Assembly (NCBI GenBank): GCA_025454925.1
Contig: JALONM010000051.1
Span: 1-32,005, forward strand
Origin: Cytophagaceae bacterium
Lineage (GTDB): Bacteria; Bacteroidota; Bacteroidia; Cytophagales; Cytophagaceae
Reading direction: 5' to 3'
DNA: 32,005 bases
Shown here: in pieces, positions 15,717 to 22,559 of the stretch
Layout of the letters: each line of letters starts with the position of its first letter
Position numbering within the stretch: position 1 is the stretch's first letter
Position numbers and translations under genes: made by a program
Notes under the pieces: generated by a model
Databases searched by the model: none
What the model was told of the DNA's origin: nothing
The model's input: only the letters and a program-made list of their open reading frames with translations

Positions 15717-16580
15717 ATGTTAAAGAATATAAAAAGTGGATTTTCTTTTGCCGATAAAAGTACTATTGGAAAATTGGTGCCCAGTGTATTTTCTATTGGG
15801 TTGTATACTGCAGCGGCCTATTATATTGAATATTATGCCTTGCACTTTGATTTCGATTTCAGGCCGACGAGTACGGTATTTTCACTGCTAGGAATTGTAT
15901 TGGGTTTGTTGCTGGTATTCCGAACGAATACGGCTTACGAGCGCTGGTGGGAAGGCAGACGTTTGCTGGGACAGTTGACCAATGCATCCCGCAATCTGGC
16001 ACTCAAGCTGAATGCTTTTTTACCCGAAGCCGATAAAGAAAACAGGATCTTTTTTGCCCAAATGATCGGTAATTATTATTACGCACTCAAAGAGCATATG
16101 CGCGAAGGGGTAATTATGAGCGAACTGGAAGAGGCTTTTCCAGGCATGATACAGGATTTGCAAAAGGTAAAGCATGTACCCAACCGGATTAATGCGCACT
16201 TAATGATCCGAATCAATGAATTGGCGAAGAAGGGGGTATTTACTCAGGAACAATTGTTGTCTCTCGATAATCAATGGAATACACTTGCCGACGTGGTGGG
16301 TGGGTGTGAACGCATAAAAAATACACCGATTCCAACATCGTATACCAAGCACCTCGACCGCTTTATGCTTTTGTACACCATGATGCTTCCTTTTGGTTTG
16401 ATGCACGATCTGGGATGGTGGACGGTGCCTACTGTAATGATTATTTATTTTGCCTTGGAGGGGATAAAAATTATTGGAGAAGAAATTGAAGACCCCTTTG
16501 GGAAAGATGCCAATGATTTACCTACCGATTCTATTAGTGAACGTGTGCGTGCAAATGTAAAAGAAATTTTAGTACACTGA
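15717..16580 (+). CDS. Bestrophin-family (UPF0187) membrane channel protein
   Basis: 287 aa. The family signature is clear: a first membrane segment (about 25-50, VFSIGLYTAAAYYIEYYAL), then LLGIVLGLLLVFRTNTAYERWWEGRRLLGQL (55-88 region), in which FRTNTAYxRWWEGR is diagnostic. A long helical cytoplasmic stretch and two late membrane segments (about 215-255) follow. Bacterial bestrophin homologues form pentameric ion channels in the inner membrane; ion selectivity cannot be read from this sequence. Its TGA stop overlaps the next ATG by one base, implying translational coupling to the 74-aa protein. Confidence 0.88.
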   Translation: MLKNIKSGFSFADKSTIGKLVPSVFSIGLYTAAAYYIEYYALHFDFDFRPTSTVFSLLGIVLGLLLVFRTNTAYERWWEGRRLLGQLTNASRNLALKLNAFLPEADKENRIFFAQMIGNYYYALKEHMREGVIMSELEEAFPGMIQDLQKVKHVPNRINAHLMIRINELAKKGVFTQEQLLSLDNQWNTLADVVGGCERIKNTPIPTSYTKHLDRFMLLYTMMLPFGLMHDLGWWTVPTVMIIYFALEGIKIIGEEIEDPFGKDANDLPTDSISERVRANVKEILVH

Positions 16581-16804
16581 TGGGAAAACGCTTGCATCGT
16601 TATTATGGCGCACAACTTGAAATTCAGTTGTATAAATCGTTGCAAAAGCGAGTCGCCCTGGTTTTGAAAGACAATAGTGTTCACGATGGAGTTTTGATAA
16701 AGTGCCAGCCCCACATTCAACTAAAAGATAAGTTGGGAAGGTTGCACACCCTGGAGGTATCGCAATTGCTGGAATTGATACTGGATGAGGAAGCAGACTA
16801 CTAA
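16580..16804 (+). CDS. 74-aa conserved small protein, possible Sm-like fold
   Basis: 74 aa, no signal peptide or membrane segment. The middle part (KRVALVLKDNSVHDGVLIKC, then QLKDKLGRLHTLEVSQLLEL) has the strand rhythm of an Sm-like barrel: a 'V.L.DN...G.L..' Sm1-like half and a later 'hTLEVSQLLELIL' half. This is a weak resemblance judged by eye. The start codon overlaps the bestrophin stop, and recN starts 3 bases after its stop, so it is embedded in a bestrophin-small protein-recN operon. RNA or protein binding is a guess; no catalytic motif is present. Confidence 0.7.
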   Translation: MGKRLHRYYGAQLEIQLYKSLQKRVALVLKDNSVHDGVLIKCQPHIQLKDKLGRLHTLEVSQLLELILDEEADY

Positions 16805-16807
16805 GCT

Positions 16808-18460
16808 ATGTTACGACACTTACTGATAAAAAATTATGCGTTAATCCGGGAACTAGAGTTTAGTCCTGCAAAGGATTTTACTGTGATAACCGGTGAAACC
16901 GGCGCGGGTAAATCTATCATGCTGGGAGCCCTAGGGTTATTGCTGGGCAACCGGGCTGATTCTAAAGCGCTGTTTGAGCAAGATGAGAAATGCATCATAG
17001 AAGGTACCTTTGTATTGAATGCTCAACAGTACGCAGAATTTTTTGAAGAGGCAGATCTGGACCCTGAAGAAGAATGTATTATCCGCAGAGAAATTACTTC
17101 TGCAGGCAAATCCAGAATGTTTGTTAACGATACGCCTGTAACTTTAGATATAGTAAAAAAGTGGGCCCCTCGTTTGGTGGATATTCACTCACAACACGAC
17201 ACCTTGCTGCTGGCCAACCAGGGAATACAGATGGACGTGCTGGATTCTTTTTCCAATGCTCTTGCCTTGCGACAAAGCTTTCAACAGCAATTTAAGTCAT
17301 TCAGAAAAACTGAGTCTGAATACCAGCATTTGGTGGCCAAAGCTACCGAGGAAAAGAAACAGCTTGACTACTATTCCTTTTTATTTAAAGAACTTGACGA
17401 GGCAGATGTTAAAATCGGGGAGCAGGAATCGCTGGAAGAAAAATTGAAACTGCTGGAAAATGCAGAGCAAATCATTTCTAAGTTGAGTCAAACGGCCCAA
17501 TGGATTTCAGGCGATCAGAATAGTATTGTCGATCAGTTGAAGTTGGCAGAAAAAAATCTGGAGAGTTTATCGAAGTTTTCTTCGGCCTATCATGTTTTGC
17601 ATGAACGCTTGCGTTCGGCATTGCTGGAGCTCAAAGATCTGGGCGCAGAATTGGAAAGTCTGGAATCAGAGGTAGAATATAATCCGGCTTTAATGCAGGA
17701 AATGGAAGCTCGGCTTAGTCGCCTGTATTCGCTGCAAACCAAGCATCAGGTAAATTCTTCCGAAAAATTAATAGCGATTCGGGATCAATTACAAAGCAAT
17801 ATCCAGCGCACCGAAAACCTGGATCAGGAGATCGGAAATCTGGAAAAGCTGATGGAAACACAGCGCAAATCCATGATGAAAACGGCCAATGAGCTTTCCG
17901 CTTTGCGGAAAAAACATACCGCGCCATTGCAGGAAAAAATTGAAGGATTACTGAAAGAGGTTGGAATTGTAAATGGGTCCGTTCGCATTGAGTTGGTTGA
18001 AAAAGATCCTTATGCCTTGGGCATCGATGAAGTCTCTATCCGGTTTAGTGCCAACAAGGGCGTAGCTCCTCAGGAGTTAAAGAATGCCGCCTCAGGCGGT
18101 GAGTTTAGCCGTTTGATGTTGTGCATCAAATTTATCATGGCGGATCGCATACAGTTGCCTACCATCGTTTTTGACGAAATTGATACAGGCATTAGTGGAG
18201 AAATTGCGATAAAAGTTGGAAAGCTGATAAAGAAACTTTCTGAGAAACATCAGGTAATCACCATCACCCATTTGCCCCAGATGGCCAGTCAGGGAAGTGT
18301 ACATTGCTATGTATACAAAGACCATGAGGGCTCTCGCACGAACAGCCGCATGAAGAAACTTAGCGAAAAGGAACGCGTGGAGGAAATAGCCAAAATGATT
18401 GGAGGGGAAAAGCCAAGTGCCACCGCCATTCAAAATGCAAAAGAATTATTGAGTCTTTAA
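16808..18460 (+). CDS. recN: DNA repair protein RecN
   Basis: 550 aa, the usual RecN length. This SMC-like ATPase acts early in recombinational repair of double-strand breaks. The N-terminus MLRHLLIKNYALIRELEF leads into Walker A GETGAGKS (29-36). A long coiled coil rich in Gln, Glu and Lys spans about 150-375. The C-terminal lobe has the ABC signature ASGGEFSRLMLCIKF (about 427-440), Walker B TIVFDEIDTGISG (about 452-463) and the HLPQMAS segment typical of RecN. It ends the operon with the bestrophin and 74-aa genes. The following 100 bases to the convergent gene contain a short hairpin repeat. Confidence 0.97.
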   Translation: MLRHLLIKNYALIRELEFSPAKDFTVITGETGAGKSIMLGALGLLLGNRADSKALFEQDEKCIIEGTFVLNAQQYAEFFEEADLDPEEECIIRREITSAGKSRMFVNDTPVTLDIVKKWAPRLVDIHSQHDTLLLANQGIQMDVLDSFSNALALRQSFQQQFKSFRKTESEYQHLVAKATEEKKQLDYYSFLFKELDEADVKIGEQESLEEKLKLLENAEQIISKLSQTAQWISGDQNSIVDQLKLAEKNLESLSKFSSAYHVLHERLRSALLELKDLGAELESLESEVEYNPALMQEMEARLSRLYSLQTKHQVNSSEKLIAIRDQLQSNIQRTENLDQEIGNLEKLMETQRKSMMKTANELSALRKKHTAPLQEKIEGLLKEVGIVNGSVRIELVEKDPYALGIDEVSIRFSANKGVAPQELKNAASGGEFSRLMLCIKFIMADRIQLPTIVFDEIDTGISGEIAIKVGKLIKKLSEKHQVITITHLPQMASQGSVHCYVYKDHEGSRTNSRMKKLSEKERVEEIAKMIGGEKPSATAIQNAKELLSL

Positions 18461-18530
18461 TTCGTTCTTGTCAAAAGATCACTGATTCTTGACGGGCCTT
18501 TATATTTTGGAATAAAGAAATATTTCTCAC

Positions 18531-18544
18531 TAGAAGAATTTCTA
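18531..18544. repeat. Short hairpin repeat TAGAA-GAAT-TTCTA
   Basis: A 5-bp perfect stem with a four-base loop between the convergent recN and 190-aa genes. The identical 14-mer occurs at 26570-26583, its reverse complement at 26464-26477 and a variant at 26769-26782, all intergenic. Confidence 0.6.
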
Positions 18545-18559
18545 TGAAGGAATTGGGAT

Positions 18560-19132
18560 TTAAAATCCAGGAAGTCTTTTTTCAAGCCGCGCCGTTACTG
18601 CCTCCCACAAGCGAATGGGCGAATACGTGCGCCAGTTGCTGAATTCCAAATGGTTTCCATAGTTGAAGTAGGAGTCGATGTTGAATTTCCTCCATTCGGC
18701 ATGCACATGCTCCCTGAATTCCAGGGCCGCTATCCAACCATCTTCCACTTCTTCCATCCATTCTTCGTAGTAGCAGTCGTCGGAGCCGTGAAAATTAAAC
18801 ACATTTTCACCGATCAAAATGAAGTCGGAAATTCCTTCTGCCAGTTGCGCATCAATAATGTTTCTTTTCAAATGCATGACGTCGTTGTGAAGCGTGTCGT
18901 TCCATTCGCCGAAGAGTTCAAGTATGGCAAATCCTCGTTTGTAATCGACGTACAAAATTTTGATGTACAGTGTTTCGGAACCTATATAATCCCAGAGTGG
19001 GTGAATGTAATAACCATAAATGGCCGAAGAGTATCGGCTTAAATCATACGTTTCGCCATAAAGTGGATTTTGACGGTCTTTGCTGCTGTCGTACAACGGA
19101 TACCATCCTTCAAAGGGTTCAATGTCCTGCAT
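18560..19132 (-). CDS. Conserved protein of unknown function in the murKQ operon
   Basis: 190 aa, cytosolic, acidic and unusually rich in Tyr and Trp. No signal peptide or membrane span. Features include FEGWYPLYDSSKDRQNPLYG, YGYYIHPLWDYIGSETLYIK, an acidic run YYEEWMEEVEDGW (about 122-134) and a C-terminal helix LWEAVTARLEKRLPGF. I do not recognise the family. Its ATG lies 14 bases inside the murQ 3' end, so translation is coupled and a role linked to amino-sugar or cell-wall metabolism is likely. It is the last gene of the minus-strand operon. Confidence 0.75.
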   Translation of the reverse strand: MQDIEPFEGWYPLYDSSKDRQNPLYGETYDLSRYSSAIYGYYIHPLWDYIGSETLYIKILYVDYKRGFAILELFGEWNDTLHNDVMHLKRNIIDAQLAEGISDFILIGENVFNFHGSDDCYYEEWMEEVEDGWIAALEFREHVHAEWRKFNIDSYFNYGNHLEFSNWRTYSPIRLWEAVTARLEKRLPGF

Positions 19133-19925
19133 ACGCGTCTACTGCTTTACGAACGCTGCCGTGTTTTTCCAATAAATTTTTCGCGGTGGTTTCATCTACC
19201 GGAATTTCCTGCATGATCATGCGGACTGCGCGGTCTACCAACTTTAAATTGCTCAGTTGCATATCTACCATTTTATTTCCTCGTACTCTTCCGAGTTGGA
19301 TCATGACCGAGGTGGAAATCATATTCAAGGCTAGTTTTTGTGCAGTACCAGCTTTCATGCGCGTGCTGCCGGTCACAAACTCAGGACCTACGACAATTTC
19401 TACCGGATGTTCAACCGCACTGGCCAAGGCAGATCCTGGATTGCAAGTGATGCAGCCGGTAAGCAATCCCCGCTGGCGCGCAGTGGCTACGCCACCAATC
19501 ACATAGGGAGTTCTTCCGGACGCTGCGATGCCGATTAAGGTATCGAGGGGACTGGGAGCAAAGGGCAACAGGTCTTTCCAAGCTTGTTCCTTGTCGTCTT
19601 CGGCAAATTCTACGGCTTTTCTTATCGCCGTATCTCCACCAGCTATTATTCCAATAACCATTTCATGAGGGACACCGAAGGTGGGAGGGCACTCCGATGC
19701 ATCTACAATGCCCAATCTGCCGCTGGTACCGGCTCCAATGTAAAATAGTCGCCCGCCTTGTTTCATGCGAGCGACTATTGCTGTAATGAGGGTTTGTAAC
19801 TGAGGAATTGCAGCCTGAACCGCCAAAGGCACCGACTGGTCTTCTTTATTAATTCCGAGGAGTAATTCCTCGACAGACATTTTTTCTAAGTGATTGTAAT
19901 GGGAATTGGACTCGGTTACACTCAT
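19119..19925 (-). CDS. murQ: N-acetylmuramic acid 6-phosphate etherase
   Basis: 268 aa. Cleaves the D-lactyl ether of MurNAc-6-phosphate to give GlcNAc-6-phosphate and lactate during recycling of peptidoglycan sugars. The SIS fold is marked by GGRLFYIGAGTSGRLGIVDASE (about 57-78), whose GAGTSGRLG loop binds the sugar phosphate, then PPTFGVPHEMV, IAGGDTAIRKAVEFAEDD, IGIAASGRTPYV and GPEFVTGSTRMKAGTAQK. All are MurQ signatures. It is somewhat shorter than the E. coli enzyme (about 298 aa) at the C-terminus. The start overlaps the stop of the upstream kinase as ATGA, which fits a kinase-etherase pair acting in sequence. Confidence 0.96.
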   Translation of the reverse strand: MSVTESNSHYNHLEKMSVEELLLGINKEDQSVPLAVQAAIPQLQTLITAIVARMKQGGRLFYIGAGTSGRLGIVDASECPPTFGVPHEMVIGIIAGGDTAIRKAVEFAEDDKEQAWKDLLPFAPSPLDTLIGIAASGRTPYVIGGVATARQRGLLTGCITCNPGSALASAVEHPVEIVVGPEFVTGSTRMKAGTAQKLALNMISTSVMIQLGRVRGNKMVDMQLSNLKLVDRAVRMIMQEIPVDETTAKNLLEKHGSVRKAVDAYAGH

Positions 19926-20779
19926 ACTAAATTTTCGCTTTTCAAATGGTAAAGCACCAGGCCTTCCATTGGATTGCGAAGAATTTTGTCGATAGAGGCA
20001 CCTTTAGACTTGGCTACTTCCTGTAGCACTGGACTAAGGTAAGCGGCCACAGAACCTACAAAACGGATAGGTAGTTTCTGATAGTCCGGGTAACGGCAAA
20101 TGCACTGATCAAACATTTCTTCAAAGTTTTGATAAGCAAGTTTGTGCATGGCCGGATGGTCTTGATTCTGAACCACAAATGGAGCGAAAGAGGCCAGGTA
20201 CCGGTTAGGGAAAGGTTTCTTATAAACCTTGTCTAGTATTTCAGCCGTTCTATCAGGAGTAAACTCCTCAAATTTCTTCATCAACGAAGGCGGTAATGCT
20301 TTGCGAATATAATCACGAACCAGCAATTTACCCAGATATCCGCCGCTTCCCTCGTCGCCCAGCGCCAATCCTGGGGAATAGATGTTTTCTACGATCCTGC
20401 CGTTCTCAAAAAGGCAGGTGTTAGAACCTGTACCAGCAATGCAGGCAATGCCATTTTCGTCGTGGAATAAAGATCTGGCAGCTGCCAGCAAATCGTGATC
20501 AATATGATAGAGTATTTCTCCAAAAGCGAGTCTAAAACCAGCTTCAACGACATCACGCTGTGCTTTGCGCTCGCATCCTGCTCCGTAGTAGAATACTTCC
20601 GTAATGCGGGTGCCTTCTTCCAACTGTGGGAATAAATCACGACGTAAAATGTCACCAATTTCTTCCGAAGATTGGTAATAAGGGTTAAATCCTACGGTTG
20701 AGTAGGCAGACTTGCTACCGTCTTGATTAATGATTGCCCAACTGGATTTAGTGGAACCACTGTCAATAATCGCTATCAT
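19922..20779 (-). CDS. BadF/BadG-type amino-sugar kinase, MurK-like
   Basis: 285 aa. An ASKHA-fold kinase of the BadF/BadG/BcrA/BcrD group, which includes N-acetylglucosamine kinase and the MurNAc/GlcNAc kinase MurK. Phosphate-1 motif IIDSGSTKSSWAI (about 4-16), a catalytic-region ACIAGTGSNTCLFE stretch (about 110-123), LGDEGSGGYLGK (about 138-149) and a C-terminal FVGSVAAYL adenosine-site motif are present. With murQ overlapping its stop codon, the likely reaction is ATP-dependent 6-phosphorylation of MurNAc (and possibly GlcNAc) taken up from cell-wall turnover, giving the MurQ substrate. Sugar preference cannot be read from the sequence, so no symbol is given. It starts 7 bases after the cytochrome b5-like gene. 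Confidence 0.88.
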   Translation of the reverse strand: MIAIIDSGSTKSSWAIINQDGSKSAYSTVGFNPYYQSSEEIGDILRRDLFPQLEEGTRITEVFYYGAGCERKAQRDVVEAGFRLAFGEILYHIDHDLLAAARSLFHDENGIACIAGTGSNTCLFENGRIVENIYSPGLALGDEGSGGYLGKLLVRDYIRKALPPSLMKKFEEFTPDRTAEILDKVYKKPFPNRYLASFAPFVVQNQDHPAMHKLAYQNFEEMFDQCICRYPDYQKLPIRFVGSVAAYLSPVLQEVAKSKGASIDKILRNPMEGLVLYHLKSENLV

Positions 20780-20786
20780 ATCGTAT

Positions 20787-21038
20787 TTAGTACTTTAGTT
20801 TTCCAATTACCTTAAACTTGTCAAATACCGAAGGCAAGTGTGGGGCATTTTCCATTTCTTCCGTTAGGTCTTGTCCAGCCCAATGTTCGTAATGTTTTCC
20901 TCCTCTCCAAAGCCTCGATGCACTTAAGTCATATACCAGTCCTTTATAAGCGCACCAAATTTCCGGCTTATCACTTCCATTTCTTAGCGAAAGCTGACGC
21001 ACAGAAATTTCAGGGAGATCATGCTCATTTGGTATCAA
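20787..21038 (-). CDS. Soluble cytochrome b5-like heme-binding domain protein
   Basis: 83 aa, one domain, no signal peptide. The core EIWCAYKGLVYDLSASRLW, GGKHYEHWAGQDLTEEM and NAPH matches the prokaryotic cytochrome b5-like group; the His residues of GGKHYEHWAG and of NAPH are the likely heme ligands. The start is probably TTG at 21038, because an in-frame stop lies three codons upstream and the later GTG at 21002 would remove the first strand (LPEIS). It is the first gene of the operon with the amino-sugar kinase, murQ and the unknown protein. A redox or heme-sensing role in that operon is unexplained. Confidence 0.82.
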   Translation of the reverse strand: MIPNEHDLPEISVRQLSLRNGSDKPEIWCAYKGLVYDLSASRLWRGGKHYEHWAGQDLTEEMENAPHLPSVFDKFKVIGKLKY

Positions 21039-21415
21039 TCTATTTCAATTTAAATTATTATCCTTTTTAAAAAAACACAGCATTTTGGTGTTTTTGCACC
21101 TTAATATAGGAATAAAGAACAAAAATATTTAACTTTTCGAATGTTTTTTTATAAAAAAATGCCAAACTAAAAGAACTAGGCTTTCTAAAAGCCAAAATTA
21201 TTAATTAGTAACATTTAATAAATAGTTCAAAAAGTACCATTTTTCGTTCAGTCTATTTTAGGAATCAACATTTCAATGTTGATAATCAGTGGATAACAAT
21301 CGGAAAGTCGAATAAATTCCGGTTATTTCTGTTTTGCTCCCTAATTTCATTTCGTCATAATCTAAAAAAAAATTGATTAAGAAGCTGTGATTCAATCAAA
21401 TTTTGAAGGTAATGC
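21039..21415. other. AT-rich intergenic region upstream of the murKQ operon
   Basis: No gene is visible in these 377 bases. They hold runs of A and T, a GGTG-TTTTTG-CACC inverted repeat near 21086-21101, and the 20-bp palindrome described at 21264-21283. The promoter of the operon must lie in the right-hand 50-300 bases, but I could not find a convincing TAnnTTTG site. Confidence 0.5.
21264..21283. promoter_or_regulatory. Operator-like palindrome upstream of the murKQ operon
   Basis: ATCAACATT and AATGTTGAT are perfect 9-bp inverse complements separated by TC. Such a 20-bp two-fold symmetric site is typical of a dimeric repressor site, but no regulator gene is nearby and the distance to the first start codon (about 225 bases) is large. 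Confidence 0.4.
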
Positions 21416-21637
21416 CTAAGCTGTGGATTCTGTAGATTGCAATTCGCTAGAATTGGCATTCAAGGATATACTATCCTTTTCAGAAAGGGTGTCATTATGC
21501 ACCTCTGAATCTTTAGTATTTTCTATATGTTTTTTGGTAATGGATTCAGAAGATGAACACCAATCACAGAAATTTCCCGATTCCAATATTTTTTTCCCTT
21601 CGCACAAAGGACATACATAACCACAGGTACTCATCAT
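21416..21637 (-). CDS. Small zinc-ribbon protein
   Basis: 73 aa. The first third holds paired cysteine knuckles: CPLCEG (Cys9, Cys12) and CDWC (Cys24, Cys27), with the CxxCxG pattern also found in half of a DnaJ zinc finger. The last 45 residues are polar, rich in Ser, Glu and Thr, and probably disordered. Either of the two leading Met codons may be the start. It is transcribed away from the small membrane protein gene and toward the murKQ operon, but 377 bases separate it from that operon. Function is unknown; a metal-bound binding module is likely. Confidence 0.6.
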   Translation of the reverse strand: MMSTCGYVCPLCEGKKILESGNFCDWCSSSESITKKHIENTKDSEVHNDTLSEKDSISLNANSSELQSTESTA

Positions 21638-21756
21638 CCGTATAATTTCTCAGAGTCGATTATAAAAATTAAAAAATTATTCGATTAAAAATAACTGTTT
21701 ACTACAATCCCATAGAATTCATTGTAATTATTTTTTAACTATAAACGTTGTTTAGT

Positions 21757-22194
21757 ATGAAATACCTCAGTTTAGAAAAAGACGAATTGAAAGAACTCAT
21801 TTTTTTGAGATTAGGATCCTTTAGTATCAGTCTCTTCATTCTTGCACTTTCGTGTTTTACCATCGGGTTAATCCTTCATCAATTTGTTCATAGTTCAATT
21901 TTATTCGCAGGCATTCCTATTTTATTTTTTATGACAGGCTTGTCTGTTCTGATCTATTCACAGCGCCCCTATTTAAAGGATCTGACGAAGAAAGAGAAAA
22001 AAGTATATAAAGGAATTCTTGCTCGCAAAAAGGAAATTTCTAAGAATAAAAAAATTATGTATACCTTTAATGTTGATGGATATATTTTCCATGTTGAGGA
22101 AGAGCATTATCGCCAGTATAAAGAAGGTGATTTTCTAGAATTTCATATATCACCAGGAATCAAACATTTATTTAGAGTAGATAAGGTAGCATAA
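21757..22194 (+). CDS. Small membrane protein with two transmembrane helices
   Basis: 145 aa from the ATG at 21757; a TTG three codons upstream is less likely. Two hydrophobic helices (about residues 20-42, SFSISLFILALSCFTIGLIL, and 48-66, LFAGIPILFFMTGLSVLIY) form a hairpin. A basic linker (DLTKKEKKVYKG) leads to a cytosolic beta-rich domain of about 70 residues (IMYTFNVDGYIFHVEEEHYRQYKEGDFLEFHISPG) that reads like an OB or SH3-type barrel. I do not recognise the family. A terminator follows directly, so it is a single-gene unit. Confidence 0.7.
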   Translation: MKYLSLEKDELKELIFLRLGSFSISLFILALSCFTIGLILHQFVHSSILFAGIPILFFMTGLSVLIYSQRPYLKDLTKKEKKVYKGILARKKEISKNKKIMYTFNVDGYIFHVEEEHYRQYKEGDFLEFHISPGIKHLFRVDKVA

Positions 22195-22213
22195 TCTTAA
22201 TTTGATAAAATTT

Positions 22214-22245
22214 AAAAGCGCTGGTGAATTCAGCGCTTTTTTTTT
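22214..22245 (+). terminator. Rho-independent terminator
   Basis: Perfect stem AAAAGCGCTG / CAGCGCTTTT with loop GTGAATT, followed by a run of T. It ends the small membrane protein gene and isolates the thiamine operon that begins about 150 bases downstream. Confidence 0.9.
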
Positions 22246-22360
22246 GTATTAACCAAATTGATTAGAATGTCGATAACTTCCGAAGGATCTGTTTGAACAA
22301 GTGATCGTGTAGCGACAAAAATCTTTGTTGAATTGATTTCATTCCTGACATCGTTGGCGA

Positions 22361-22392
22361 ATTGGTTAATTGAAGAGTTCTTAGTAGCTTTG
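22361..22392 (+). promoter_or_regulatory. Candidate promoter of the TPP-regulated operon
   Basis: ATTG (22361-22364) is followed after 20 bases by TAGCTTTG (22385-22392), close to the Bacteroidota consensus TTTG-N19-21-TAnnTTTG. Transcription would start around 22397-22400, exactly where the riboswitch P1 helix begins, so the two features support each other. Confidence 0.6.
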
Positions 22393-22396
22393 AACC

Positions 22397-22476
22397 ACTT
22401 TAGGGGTGTTTGTAAATAGCAAACTGAGATTATACCCTCTGAACCTGATCGGCGTAATGGCCGCGTAGGGAAAAGT
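22397..22476 (+). ncRNA. TPP (thiamine pyrophosphate) riboswitch aptamer
   Basis: The conserved THI-box order is present: AGGGGTG, then AACTGAGATTATACCCT, then GAACCTGATC, and finally GGCGTAATGGCCGCGTAGGGA. The P1 helix can be read as ACTTT (22397-22401) with AAAGT (22472-22476). The variable arm between GGGGTG and CTGAGA is short. It binds TPP and should lower expression of the downstream TonB receptor when thiamine is plentiful, as is usual for the family. It lies about 80 bases before the receptor start codon. Confidence 0.93.
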
Positions 22477-22518
22477 CGGATGCGCCTGCATCCGGGTATA
22501 CTTTGTTGCATGATGCAA
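22477..22518 (+). promoter_or_regulatory. Likely riboswitch expression platform
   Basis: Directly after P1 comes a perfect 7-bp hairpin CGGATGC-GCCT-GCATCCG (22477-22494). A second copy of ACTTT (22500-22504) follows and could pair with the 3' P1 strand AAAGT (22472-22476), enclosing this hairpin. A TTGCAT-G-ATGCAA palindrome lies at 22506-22518. There is no T tract, so a classic terminator is not formed; control of translation or a non-intrinsic mechanism is more likely. This is inference from complementarity. Confidence 0.5.
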
Positions 22519-22559
22519 TTCTCCTAAAGGTTGTTTATTACTACCCAAAACGAAGAATT

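Noticed and set aside
22230-22511. 93-aa minus-strand frame
   Set aside because: It runs antisense through a terminator, a promoter and the TPP riboswitch, all of which explain the sequence better.
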